64,000 nucleotides of DNA from Cymbomonas tetramitiformis (GCA_001247695.2 LGRX02035204.1:1-64000); one strand, 5' to 3'; counted from the stretch's first letter, positions 45,001-56,456 are shown. Translations and numbers: made by a program. Notes: generated by a model from the letters alone, not told the origin.

Positions 45001-47434
45001 CCCCACCACTTACCACCCTACCTACTGCCGCCATTTCCCCCACGACTGTAGCTCCTTCCACCTCTCCAACACCCCACCACTTACCACCCCGCCCACTTCC
45101 GCCAGCTCTTTCGACGACTGTAGCTCCCTCCACCGCTCCCACAGCCCCACCAATCATCGCTTCCTCCACTGCCACCATATCCCCCACGACTGTAGCTCCC
45201 TCCATCTCTCCCACACACTCACCACTTACCACCTCACCCACTGCCGCCATCTCTTCGACGACTGTAGCTCCCTCCGCCACTCCCACAGCCCCACCACTTA
45301 CAACTCCACCCACTTCCACCTCTCCCACAGCCCCACCAATCACCGCCTTCCCCCACTGCCACCATCTCCCGACAACAGGAGCTCCCTCCACCGCTCCCAC
45401 AGCCCCACCAATCTCCGCTTCCCCCACTGCCACCATCTCCCCAACAACAGGCGCGCCTTCAACCTCGCCGGCAGCGCCACCTACCATCGTTGCGCGTGAT
45501 ATGGGCCCGCCCCCTTTCGATGATCCACCCACGTTCCCTGGAGCGAGCTTCTTTTATGGGCTTCCGTCGGATGCGATTGCCTCCGGTTTGGTTGACTTTG
45601 GCGCACCCATCACATACCTGTCGTCTACCCCCTCGCCGAGCTCCTTTCCGGATAGTGCAAGTGCGTTCTATGGACTGGATGCACATGGAGCGTTCTATGG
45701 AGCGGCCTTGGTCTATGGAGTCGAAGTGCTTGCAGACAGATCTGTAGACTCGGGTGCGACCATCACCGACTCGATGGTCACACCCTCACCCACTACAACA
45801 TCGCCGACCTCTGCCGGGAATGACGCCAGGTCATATCAAGCTGCAGAAGCAAGCGGGTCGTTCTATGGATTCTACGGACTAAATGCAATCTACGGACTAA
45901 ATGCATCGCCACTTTTCTCCCACCATTCTGTGGCATCCCCCACGATGCCTTCCCCTCACTCCCCGCGTCCTCCTGACCTTCCGCTCCCAGCGCCCTCCCA
46001 ACCCCCCCCACTGTATCCTCTCCCACCCGAACCACCAATCCCCCTCCCTGTATCACCACCGTCTGCTCCCTTGTCCCCATACACCGTCGAGGTGGGCGTG
46101 GTGTCATCTGCTATTCGCTTCTCAGAGCTTGATGTCGAGCAGTTCGATGACGCTGCCTTCAACACCAGCTTCCGCTCCAACTTCTCAATACAGATGGCAG
46201 CTGCAGGGCAGGTGCACATTGATGATGTGCTCATCAGTGCAATCATCACGGGCAGCACACATGTAGTCTCTGCCGTATACTTCCACCCCATTGACGGGGG
46301 TGAGGGGGACCATATCGCGCTCGCCGAGGCCTTTGCGCATACCGTGAATGACACCCCGGCCATCGTCTTCGATTCAGTTGAGTTTCAGTCGTTTGGAAAC
46401 ATCTCCTCGGACAATGTTTCCGTAGCGATTATCACCATAAATGCCACATCAGCTCCGTCCCCACCCGCATCTGCTCCGCCGCCACCCGTGGCTGCGTCAC
46501 CATCGACTCCGCCAGGCCCCACTGATACCAGTAGCCGAAATTCTTCCTTCCTCAACGACACGACATTTGCACTCATTCTTGGTTTTCTATGTAAGATCGC
46601 TTGGCACAGGCCTCGCTGCCCATTCCTCTAATTCCCAATTTTCTGAGTTTTCTTTGCATGCCTCTGCAATGTGTGGGCCCTGCCTCCAGTAGAATCGCCA
46701 TGGATGGCATTTCTCTGCACCTCGCACGCAGCGCTCTGAGCCCATCGAGAGTGCCTGCCACTCCATGATGGGTCAGGAAAAATACCTGACGCCCAGTTTT
46801 GATGTCATGTGCAGGCACAGTTATATTGACAGTCGTCGTGTTTGTGCTGTATACACGAAGTAATTTGGGGCGTCTGATCAAGCCATGGACCTTTAGACGG
46901 AGGGATTCCCCAAGCGAATTCATGATGATTACACTAACTGATGACCGTGATGATCAGTTCGATGATGCCCTGTATGAGGTTACCATGAACCCCCTCAGCT
47001 CCCATGAAAATACCGTGCAATCTTCCTCCACAGTGACCAAGGGCAACCGGAGTATTAGCACGTCTAACATGCTCGCTGACCTTCTTGTGACGAATCCTGT
47101 GTTTGAAGAGAATGCCGTGGATATCAAGATGTCACTGGATGACTGCAGAAATTACCAACCAGGGAATCCTGTGTCAAAATGCTCGCTGCCTCGTGCGGTC
47201 CCTAAGCAAAATCAAGAATATGTTCTTGTTCAGAACCCGTTGATGGCATCCTCGAACAAAGCCGAAGGGGACGAGGTCAATGCTACTGATTCCATGAGAG
47301 ATTCAGGCACTGCTGAGGTCACCACAAAGGACGAGGGCACGACGGAGGATCCCAGGAAAGACCAGCACAACATGGAAGGCGCCGTGAAGGATCAAGATGT
47401 CCAGGACTTCATAAACGACGAGGAGTCGTGGTGA
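42082..47434 (+). CDS. FYG/VYGMEV-repeat membrane protein with Pro/Thr-rich stalk
   Basis: Large extracellular-type protein. An N-terminal region to ~42720 (boundary uncertain; SIPCGPGSWEIDSPRHRIFD) is followed by about 14 copies of a 55-residue unit centred on AFYGAALVYGMEVGGLAGLG. Then come a Thr/Pro/Ser stalk (~44930-45480), degenerate FYG units (FFYGLPSDAI; AFYGLDAHGAFYG; FYGFYGLNAIYGLNA), a second Pro-rich segment and a ~110-residue beta-rich domain (VVSSAIRFSELDVEQFDDAA; GQVHIDDVLISAIITG). A phase-1 intron (46592 GTAAG to TGTGCAG at 46814) lies inside the single membrane helix: ALILGFL before it, TVILTVVVFVLYTRS after. An acidic, Ser-rich cytoplasmic tail ends at 47434. The repeat array changes frame near 44100, where one unit is short. 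No catalytic domain; a cell-surface role is inference. Confidence 0.7.
42890..44930 (+). repeat. 165-bp coding tandem repeats with 495-bp higher-order unit
   Basis: TACGGCATGGAGGTGGGAGG recurs every 165 bases (for example 43741, 43906, 44071). A block of three units starting near 42940 is repeated almost exactly from ~43439, a 495-base higher-order period. One unit near 44100 lacks bases between GGCGGGGC and GTATTTCCG and shifts the frame. Confidence 0.9.
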
Positions 47435-48086
47435 CGACGAGGGCAGTGCGGAAGACTGGTGCATTTCTCCAGGAGTGTGCGCGCCAATCCTACGGAGCGT
47501 GATTTGCGGGGGGGAGCTAGCAAGGACTTTTGGACCTTTTCCGGTTACTTCAAGTAACAGGATCAGTTGCCAAATTTATAACGTGATTAGCCTTAATGAA
47601 ACGTACCTTACTTTTCATCGCAGCAGCATTTTTAACACTGTATACGCATGTTAGTAGGAGGTCTCGAACTTCTTGAAGTTCAGGAACATGTTCAGAAGCT
47701 GGGCATCTTTAAACGATTGTAAGATTCACGAAGAGCTCCGACGGAGTGCACATTGCGGTAAACGAAAGCGTTACACTTTTTCATATGAAAACAAAGTTGC
47801 AACTTTGTTTGGATGGGATTAGCATCAGAATTTTGCGGACCTTTTCTATCTCAACCCGATGGTCGCGCGCCAAAGCACGATTGAAATCATTTTCATCGTG
47901 GCATATAATTGGCCGTTGAGGTCTAGGATGAGTTCCCAGCTGTCAGGTGGAATCAGATCAGATTATACTAAAGTATGGCGCTCAGATCAGATTGCAACGA
48001 TCAAATCAGATCAGCGGGGTTCGTCAGATCGGATCAGAACTCGGGAAAATAGGGAACGAGGGCGAGGCGCAAGTGGGATTACCTGA
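47435..48086. other. 3' flank, no gene recognised
   Basis: No coding frame. Near 47945-48020 there is a cluster of AGATCAGAT words. No other structure seen. Confidence 0.4.
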
Positions 48087-48645
48087 CCAGAACCTCTGCT
48101 CCTTATGATTTGGAACCGGGCCAAATTACCTTACTTACTTACTACCTCTGACCTTTATAGTCTTGGCATAAGTAAATTACCTTACCTTAGTCAATCAGCA
48201 GCAAAGCTCGAATCCCAACGGGCGATACAGTCGAATGTTCCATCTCACGATCGCCAGACGCTAACGATGACAGTGCCGCAACAGTCGCGTGTATGTACCA
48301 CGACGCAACCGCGACGCCATGGCAGGCTCGAACGAAAAACGCATCTTGCTTGCATTGCAGATCGTGTCGCACAGTCGATCGTCCAATTGAAATGCTACAG
48401 TAGATACACTCGATATAATTATGAGTAATCTGGGCGCGCCACGTCGTGATGGTCCGACGATTCGCTTTTACATTGCATAGCAGACGCGAGGATCAAGAAA
48501 TGTCAAATCATTAATGGCATGGCAGGCTCGATGTTCATGTTCGGCATGCAAATATCTCGAGCGCGCCACGTCGGCAAGATAAATAATCCCATCGACCGTC
48601 ATATGCGCCTAGTGGAGATCTTAATTTAAGATCGACTGGGCCTAG
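48087..48645. repeat. Dispersed hairpin-ended repeat, copy B
   Basis: Begins AACCTCTGCTCCTTATGATT like copy A and contains the ATCTCACGATCGCCAGACGC segment. It ends near 48609-48645 with CCTAGTGGAGATC, the perfect palindrome GATCTTAA-T-TTAAGATC, then GACTGGGCCTAGTAC. It directly abuts copy C. Confidence 0.7.
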
Positions 48646-48905
48646 TACTTAATCAGCAGCAACAGCAGCAGCAGCAAAGCGCGAATCCCAACGGGCGTCA
48701 CAGACGAACTTCCGATCTCACGATCGCCAGACGCTAACGATGACAGTGCCACTGCAATCGCGTACATTTACCGCGACGCCACCCACGCGTCATCGCGTGG
48801 CATGTTAAGATGTAAAAAGAAAAACAATGTCGCACACATGATCTCGTTACGGTCAGATGACCTAGTGGAGATCTCTTTTTTGAGATCGACCGTGCCTAGT
48901 ACATC
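48646..48905. repeat. Dispersed hairpin-ended repeat, copy C
   Basis: Starts TTAATCAGCAGCAACAGCAG (expanded CAG run) and continues through CGCGAATCCCAACGGGCGTC. It ends with CCTAGTGGAGATCTC-TTTTT-GAGATCGACCGTGCCTAGTAC, a hairpin whose stem differs in sequence from copy B but keeps pairing. Confidence 0.7.
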
Positions 48906-49115
48906 TAAAATCACGAGATGCACATTGCCATTTGATTTCGTGTTTAGGCCGTCCGCACAGGAATACCCTGTCTATGCCAACCCCGGTTTTCAACGAAAAA
49001 TATCCAACTCGTAGCCATACTTAAGCCCCCACAGTATCTAATTATATATACATTATCAGCAGTATCTAATTATATATACAAATGGCTAAACACAGTACGC
49101 CGCACCATCAAATAC

Positions 49116-50297
49116 TTGGACACAAGAACTCATGTTAGTAACATTCCAAAGCAAGCCAAAAAGACTGCCCGCACACTACCGTTTGCCTCGCTCCAACCCA
49201 AACACAATGAAGCAGCAGCCACATGGAGATTACGATTGCATGAAAATTATGAAATAATCAGAAATGCTTTTCAAAAAAGTAGAGACACAGACATTGAACG
49301 ACGCAAACTTCGAGAAAAGGAAGCCCTGCAGCATCTCTTCTCAACAAACCTTTCGAGGTTTCTAGACACAGTCATGGGAAAGATGAAACCTACTGAAAAA
49401 GGTGCAGCCGCAACCCCAGGTAGTGACGGAAAGATACCTGAGACAAAATCAGAAAGACTAAACACAACACTAGATGAGTACAAAAATAAAAAATTATTTT
49501 CTACGAACCCGAGTGAGCCAGATGAACTCCCACAGTGGCTCACCGACATTCTCAAGGATAGCCCTAAAATCCTTGATACGGCCGCCGCAAGACTATTGAC
49601 AGAAATCACGCACAAAGAACTTCAACAAGCATACTCGGACTGTGGTATTTCTACAGCACCAGGACCCTCAGGAATGAGATACTCGCAGTGGATCAAGGGC
49701 CCAGAGAATTTTCAAGAAGTTACTGTCTCACTTTTTAACCACATTCTTATAACTGGGAGATTTCCTAAGAGTGCAAAAGCTGGAGTCATCCTTCCAATCC
49801 CTAAAAACCCCTCTGCACCATGTACCATAGATAATTCCAGACCCCTCACAATGTTGGAAACGGGTCTTAAACTATTTAATACAATAATTGCTAACCGTCT
49901 CAAAACAATACTTAACACCCACCCCATTCTCTTTCCCATTCAAGATGCCTTTCTTCCGAATAAAAACATAGATGACTCGCTCCAAATTTTGAATGAAGTA
50001 ATTTCGGATGCCAATAGATACGACAAAGACCTCCACGTAGTTTACCTGGACCTCAAACAAGCATTTGACAGAGCTGAATTCTGGATGAGCAATTTAGCAC
50101 TCAGAAAGTTAGGACTCCCATCACAAATAATTAACATCATCTCAGACATCACCAATGATGCCTCTAGAATGGTTCTTACTGAAGAAGGCCTCACAGATGA
50201 ATGGTCCCTCGAATGTGGAGTTCCTCAGGGAGAAGTTTTGAGCCCACTAAGGTTTGTAGCCATTATGGATATTCTGGCAATTTGGTTAGCAAATTAA
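49116..50297 (+). pseudogene. LINE reverse transcriptase, N-terminal two thirds
   Basis: Contains the fingers/palm motifs of non-LTR RT: GISTAPGPSGMRYSQWI, KAGVILPIPKNP, NSRPLTMLETGLKLF, IPIQDAFLPNKNIDDSLQI-type sequence, motif A VYLDLKQAFDRAEF and motif B GVPQGEVLSPLRF. The frame ends at TAA 50295-50297; removing one A from the AAA at ~50290 would continue the frame into motif C. Confidence 0.9.
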
Positions 50298-52236
50298 AAG
50301 AGCAAACGGTGCAAACCCGACAGGAACCACATATGGATACGAACTGAACTCGGAACGCTATAGACCAGACAAACCAGGAAAAAATGTTATTCCTCCCTCC
50401 CGAAACCTATTAGAAAAGGGCACCCCTTTAAATATCTTTGCACGGTTCTTCTGTGATGACATCATGCTCGTGGGGAAAACTAAAGACGAAGTTCAAGACA
50501 TGCTAGGTATAGTTAATGAACTTATGAGCTTCATCGGTATTCCCATCGATGTTAAGAAATCTAAATACTCTTACAGAAAGCGCATCAAATCCCAGGGCAA
50601 AATGGTAACACGATATGACCTGTCTGATGATTTACTCATCTCTGGGGGTCACCTGGAGCCCAATACCAATGACTCAAGTCCTTCCATTGATGCGAAATGG
50701 ATACCCCCTGAGTCACCAGACTTTCTCGATTTCTCTAACGGCAAAGAGGTAAACAGATACCTCGGAGTATGGTTTGCACTAAATGGGGAATGGGACAAAC
50801 AGGCGGAAATCCTTACCGACAGACTTAAATCTACTCTCACATCCATCCAACTGCAACACACGACTCTACATCAGCTAAGATATGTTATAAATGCGGTTGT
50901 AGTTCCGAGGATGGCGTACCCCCTTAAATTTACCTCAGCAATTGCCAACTCCTCAAAGAATGTTGCGATTGAATTAGACAAAATGATAGCTTCGTTTATA
51001 ATCAAATACCTGGGCTGCCCAGTTGACACTAATCACCAAATAATCTGGACTGCAGTCTGCCAGGGGGGGTACGGTATTGATAGTGTTTTCGATATTGCAA
51101 CCGCATCGTGTATTGCCGAAACCATGAACACCCTGTGTTCTGCAGATGAACACGAATATTGGCAACACAACCACACGGACCGTATCACTGACCCCCACCT
51201 TATCTCACTATACCGTAGAAACAGCAATCTATGGCTTAAAATCACAATCCAAAACATGAACAACGAAATGAGTAATAATGCCATCTCGGGCTTCCCCTTA
51301 TCACACTATGCAACCTACAGTCACACAAAAGACAAACGCTTTAACTGGTTCAGGCGTACAGGTCATATTATGGCAAAACTTGGATACGCTATCGACTCTA
51401 AAAATTACCCTGAAAGTGAAGCGGGTGAAACCACTTTAGTCACCACCCTTCCCAGACAACTCTACATGTCAAGGAATGTTACCTCCGCAATTCAAAAATA
51501 TAACCTTAAGCACACAGGTTCCTTTCTGACTCCCTGCGGTGGAATGTTAAAAAACTGGCAAGAAAACAAAGGCTTTTTCAGGCTAAACGGTAATAAACCC
51601 CCTGGATGGCTAACCGCAATCGAAAAGGAAATGCTTCAAAACCCCGTAGATTTGGACTCTCAGGCCAGATATGTCAAGAAACAATATAGAGACAACATAG
51701 TACCCCCGGACACGGGTGAGTTTCATTGGAAAGGAAATGGTGACCGAGATTCCATCTCTCTTATCCACATTACCAATATTGACTTAGAGGCCATGTCAAT
51801 ACAATATACGGAATACAGTAACAATGCCAAAAACCCTAATGTCTTTGTCAGAATCGAAGGAACCAGTAGTCTTCAATACGACTTTGAATATAGCATCACC
51901 AATGACGGTTGCATCCTAATTCCAGCAGGTTCCATTTTCGAATATAATGACCATATGGACCCGCCCTCTTCTGTTCTTGCTAAAGTCAGTGATATTAACT
52001 CACACTATGATTACATCTCAGACAGACAGTATGAGACCATTATTGCCAGAATGAAAAACAAAACTGCGGAAGAAGAAAGTGAATACAGCTGCCCTAGCGA
52101 CTCAGAAGAAGAATCTACCCCCTTCGCCGAAAAGAGCAAACAAATGGAGGATTATGATATGGCAAGCGATGGTTCCCTATTTGCCGGTAAAAAATCAGCA
52201 TGCAGTGGTGCAGCATATGCCATAAAAAACTTTTGA
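50298..52236 (+). pseudogene. LINE RT catalytic end, thumb/linker and start of RNase H
   Basis: Readable from NGANPTGTTYGYELNS. RT motif C is FFCDDIMLVG (near 50445-50475), followed by a ~500-residue thumb/connection region (YLGVWFALNGEWDKQAEILT; YVINAVVVPRMAYPLKF). Near the end YDMASDGSLF has the first catalytic Asp of RNase H. The frame stops at 52236 after an A6 run where one extra A breaks it. Confidence 0.88.
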
Positions 52237-52243
52237 CAACGGA

Positions 52244-52831
52244 ATGCCACTTGTTCGGAAGATGAATATCCCCCCCTCAAGAACTTTCGTCGCACCGGGG
52301 CTTCTTATCAAGGAAGATATCCAAAACCCTAGTAGCACATCTGCTGAAATTGCGGGACTGCGATTCTTACTCACAGAACAAAAAGAGAAACTCCTCAAAT
52401 CCATGACTCCAATGGTACATGCCATTGACTCCATGGCCGCAATATCTGCTGTAACAAAGGATGGCAGATCCACGAGTGCCCGGGACAAATTACGTGAAGC
52501 TAATCGCAGAGATGTGCAGGCTGTTCGCCTACTGTTAGAAGAACTTGGCTTCTACAGTGAAGGAGACCACAGTAAAATCATCCTTAAATGGATCAGGGGT
52601 CACAATAATGACAAAGTCCATGACAGAGTGGACCGTACTGCCAAAAGAGCCTCATTCAGAGGGGGTTGTTTAGACATCTCCCGCTACGACCCTGCCGAGG
52701 AACTGCCCTTCTCGTTATTCTTTTTTGAGGTCCCTATTTTAGGTGACATCCGCAGTCACATTAGAAGAATTCAACGTCTTTCACACTATATCATAATTGG
52801 AGAACTCTACAGTCTCAAGGGAAGTACTTGA
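52244..52831 (+). pseudogene. LINE RNase H, remainder
   Basis: AEIAGLRFLLTEQKEKLLKS supplies the catalytic Glu, MVHAIDSMAAISAVTKDGRS the second Asp, and IRGHNNDKVHDRVDRTAKRA the conserved His and final Asp of RNase H. Together with the Asp in the previous frame, all four catalytic residues of an RNase HI fold are present, so the domain itself is intact apart from the frameshift. Confidence 0.88.
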
Positions 52832-54267
52832 GGATGCTCAACGAGAATAACACCACCCCCACTAAAGACATTTCTAAAATAACACCTAAAGCTTTCACCG
52901 CTTCTAGGAGCAGAGAACTCCTGGGTCTCCAAGCCTCACCAGCACGTTTATTTAAACTGGGGGAAATCGAAACTGAAAACTGCCCCTACTGCCAACAGAA
53001 TACAAAATGCACCTTCGAACACATCCAACTTGAATGCTCAGGACATAATAATAGTTTGCATAGTCTTAGAACAACCCAGGATGACGAACTAAGGAAAATC
53101 ATTGCTGAAGAAATCTCAGAAAAGCCCAAACTACTAAACCCTGGAAAAGGTACAACATACATCAAAACACAACCATCGAAACTTTTTCCACTTGCTGACC
53201 TAAGACAGGAAATGAATGAGGAATTATACTTACACGCTCTCCCGGAAGCTAGCATGTACCGACCATCAAGTTCAAAAAAGAATACCATTGTTGTGACCGC
53301 TAAACCCGAAGTGGACCATGTCACGGGAACAATTAAATATCCCGAACTCCAATATGTCCAAAAGAAAGAGTTTTGGAAACTTTTGGCCTGGCACCGCCTT
53401 TCCAACAAAGCAGTCCCATGCTCACTTGCGGAGTACTCGAATAGGGCACACGATATACATGAAGCACTCAATGCATGTAAGTTTGAATCGGGAGATCCTA
53501 AAAACTGCTACGCAATCAGAAGAAGCCTCTTAGATATTTTGGTGGATGACAGAAACCTTGACAAAAACGGTTGTGAACTTTTCTCCAACCCACTAAATGC
53601 CCACCCTAGAATTCACTCGAGAAGATGCATACCCACCACAAGAATGAAAAAAGCCCTCAGGCCCTTCTGCCATCATGGGAAAATTGGCTTTGATGGTCTC
53701 GCTTGGGATGCCTACGTGGACCCGATAACAGGCATTGGCAGAATCGTTTATGGAAATCCCCCCTTTGATGGGAAAGATAAGGGCAAATCTTCGGCGGTTA
53801 TGACTACCTTGGAAATGGGACATAAAGCGGCCAACACTGTCCCTGGATTTTCAGGACATGGATTCTTCCGCTGTCTCCCAAAAACCAAAAAAGATGGTTC
53901 GATAAAGGCTTTAAACTTGTTTTCAGATTCCCGCATAACACTATTCCATTTATCCCACATGGCTATTGGACGGGTGATGACCCCTACGTTCTTCCAGGTG
54001 GTGGACGATGCTATAAGGATGACTTTTCGGATGTTGTTATCATAGCTATAGCAGTGCACCCAGTGATACTCAACCAGTATTTGACTGGAGGCCTACACAG
54101 AAAAATATTGCCAGATGGTTCCTTAACGTCCTTCCCAAGTCCAGAGTCACGAAGAAGAGGCTAGAATACACAGGAGTCAGCCTTGATATTTGGAATGAAG
54201 TTCTGAACGAAAGCGACAAGGTACTTCCCTCTTCGCTTTGCCCATGGCCCACTCAAGACCCTCCTTA
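52828..54267 (+). pseudogene. LINE zinc finger plus C-terminal NPPF methyltransferase-like domain
   Basis: Starts with a helical segment and the zinc finger CPYCQQNTKCTFEHIQLEC (CX2C...HX5C), usual after RNase H in such elements. A ~350-residue extension follows that ordinary LINEs lack. Its core reads IGFDGLAWDAYVDPITG then IGRIVYGNPPFDGKDKGKSS, with an NPPF motif like the (D/N)PP(Y/F/W) motif IV of amino-methyltransferases, preceded by Asp-containing strands. Continuation after frame changes near 53945 and 54065 gives SRITLFPFIPHGYWTGDDP-type sequence, CYKDDFSDVVIIAIAVHP and finally RWFLNVLPKSRVTKKRLEYT, ending near 54267. The zinc finger is clear; methyltransferase identity is a motif-level inference (PCIF1- or Dam-like fold not proven). 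Confidence 0.65.
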
Positions 54268-54370
54268 GCATCAGAGTGGCATTGAGCCCTATTATGGTGG
54301 TCACCACGACACGACAATCACCAATGCAAATTCCAAGCCCTTCATACAGTAATGGCTATTGCCCCGTGGA

Positions 54371-54590
54371 ACAGTACTGTCACAAGTACTAAGGTTGAAT
54401 CACTCTAGCGGCCATCTTATAAGGCTAGATCGGTCAGTTGACAGCTTAGAAAAATCATTTAGGACCCTATTGATTTGTTTTCGACGATACTATAGAGTAG
54501 AAATGGATTTAGACACGCTTTTATACGGCATGCTTTCAAGGGGTGCAAAGCCTGAAAATTAATTAATTCGCACAGTACTGTGACAAGTAC
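54371..54590. repeat. Paired ACAGTACTGTSACAAGTACT motifs
   Basis: The 20-base motif ACAGTACTGTCACAAGTACT at 54371-54390 recurs as CACAGTACTGTGACAAGTAC at 54571-54590, and its inverted pair forms the 46-bp palindrome at 56457-56502. The rest of 54268-55235 has no recognisable gene. Confidence 0.6.
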
Positions 54591-55235
54591 TGAACACTAA
54601 AACCCTTGGGAGACCCTCTTCCGAGGCCTTGGAGGTCAAACCAACCACCATGTTTCGAAATTGGAAGGTATGTAAGGTATTTCGCAACTCACTTGCGTGA
54701 TTGATACGGATTAGGCCCCGCACGGCGATGGCATATGAGCCACACCCGCCAGAAATCTGAAATTCGCTTTTTTCGAGGATTTGTTTTTTTGAATTGGCTC
54801 CGCGCGAACGTGTGGCATAAGCACATAAGTCATAATATGCCGGTCGTGAAGGCTTCTAAAATTCAATATGTATGTATAGTTGGTCAGTTTAAGTGCTCAT
54901 GGCATATCTATGTGCATAAGATGCATTAAGCGTGTCATTCATATCGAAAGGTGTGGTGGCCGCTCAACACCCAATTATACCATTTCCCTCGCACCCGCAC
55001 CCTAAGCCAAATTGGCCATAACTTCCTCGATACATGGAACCATGTGACCTATAAAGTGTTATATCACATCCATGTACCTCACATGGCATCCTAATATGAA
55101 TATACGGCATCTTGATGGCGGCAACCACCCAAATATCCAGCCAGGATCAACTACAACTCAGCTGATAGACCCACTCACACGTTAAATTCCCAAAAAATAT
55201 TTCCCCTCACATAAGGCTACAAAATTAGTTTCTCG

Positions 55236-56055
55236 TAGTCCAAAATATCATTTTGAATCATATTTGGGCGATGTACGGCGCTAGGGTACCCGTTGCAATA
55301 ATTGCGAGCATGCTACTTGTGTATGCGTACTGGTACTCTGTCTGCCAGGCCCTAGCACCTCGTCCCCGACACTCAATCATGCACCTCCAATATCAACCAT
55401 GCCCAAATCAGTACGTCTCGTAGTCCGGATTATCATATTGAGTCATGCCCGTGCGATATATGGCGCTAGGGCGCCCGTTGGGGTGATTCCTAGCGTGCTA
55501 CTTGCGTACGCGTACACCTGTGCTGACTGTGAGGTCTTAGCGCATATCCGACACTCAACTATGCATCCCCGACAACGTAAAGGCCCCGTTCGATGCTGGT
55601 TATAGTCCAAAATATCATTTTGAATCATATTCGGGCGATGTACGGCGCTAGGGTACCCGTTGCAATAATTGCGAGCATGCTACTTGTGTATGCGTACTGG
55701 TACTCTGTCTGCCAGGCCCTAGCACCTCGTCCCCGACACTCAATCATGCACCTCCAATATCAACCATGCCCAAATCAGTACGTCTCGTAGTCCGGACTAT
55801 CATATTGAGTCATGCCCGTGCGATATATGGCGCTAGGGCGCCCGTTGGGGTGATTCCTAGCATGCTACTTGCGTACGCGTACACTTGTGCTGACTGTGAG
55901 GTCATCGCGCATATCCGACACTCAACTATGCATCCCCGACAACGTAAAGGCCCCGTTCGATGCTGGTTATAGTCCAAAATATCATTTTGAATCATATTTG
56001 GGCGATGTACGGCGTTTGGGCACCTGTTGGAATGAAGTTTAGCATGCTACTTGTA
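55236..56055. repeat. Dimeric satellite, ~367-bp higher-order unit
   Basis: Alternating diverged monomers A (185 bp; 55236-55420, 55603-55787, partial from 55970) and B (182 bp; 55421-55602, 55788-55969). A and B share TAGTCC...ATATC..TTGA.TCAT and GGCGCTAGGG.CCCGTTG; successive A copies and successive B copies are nearly identical, giving a 367-bp period. Repeated small frames (MPKSVRLVVR...) arise from the unit and are not genes. Confidence 0.9.
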
Positions 56056-56456
56056 CCACGTTGGATCACTTGGAATATATTAGGTTTTTCACATGTAGTA
56101 GGGTGGATGTTATCATGCCAATTGCATCGACTCACGGTATGCCAGCGGGCCCACGAAATCACACATCATTGGGCATACTACATATCTTCAATTTGCATGA
56201 TTGCGGGGCATACTTGATGCCAAAATCTCTCAGGAAAAAAATCGAAAGAGGTGACACCATTTTTCACACAAGGCCGTAACCACTATATCACATAAAGTAC
56301 TACCCGAGTGACAACATGCTACCAGCGAGAGCACTGCACGTGGTCTGTCGACCAATGGGGCAAAAGGTAACTCAGTTTGGGTCCCAAAGATGATATTATA
56401 TGAAGGATATCACCAGTATTGAACAAGAGGGCATCGAAAAGAATTCCACCGCGTCA

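Larger units (their letters stand above)
49116..54267 (+). mobile_element. Non-LTR (LINE) retrotransposon, frameshifted
   Basis: One strand carries, in order, RT, RNase H, a CCHC-type zinc finger and a C-terminal NPPF methyltransferase-like domain, ending with a stop at ~54267. The coding sequence switches frame near 50293, 52225, 52820, 53945 and 54065; several of these points are homopolymers (A6 near 52215; GGG near 52818; AAA near 50290). No apurinic-type endonuclease is seen upstream, so the 5' end is missing or the element uses another endonuclease. The 5' side starts with a twice-repeated AGTATCTAATTATATATACA near 49029-49080. Copy is decayed or contains assembly indels. Confidence 0.88.

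Noticed and set aside
55399..55995. Recurring 68-residue ORFs (MPKSVRLVVR...)
   Set aside because: They repeat with the 367-bp satellite period and have no coding features.
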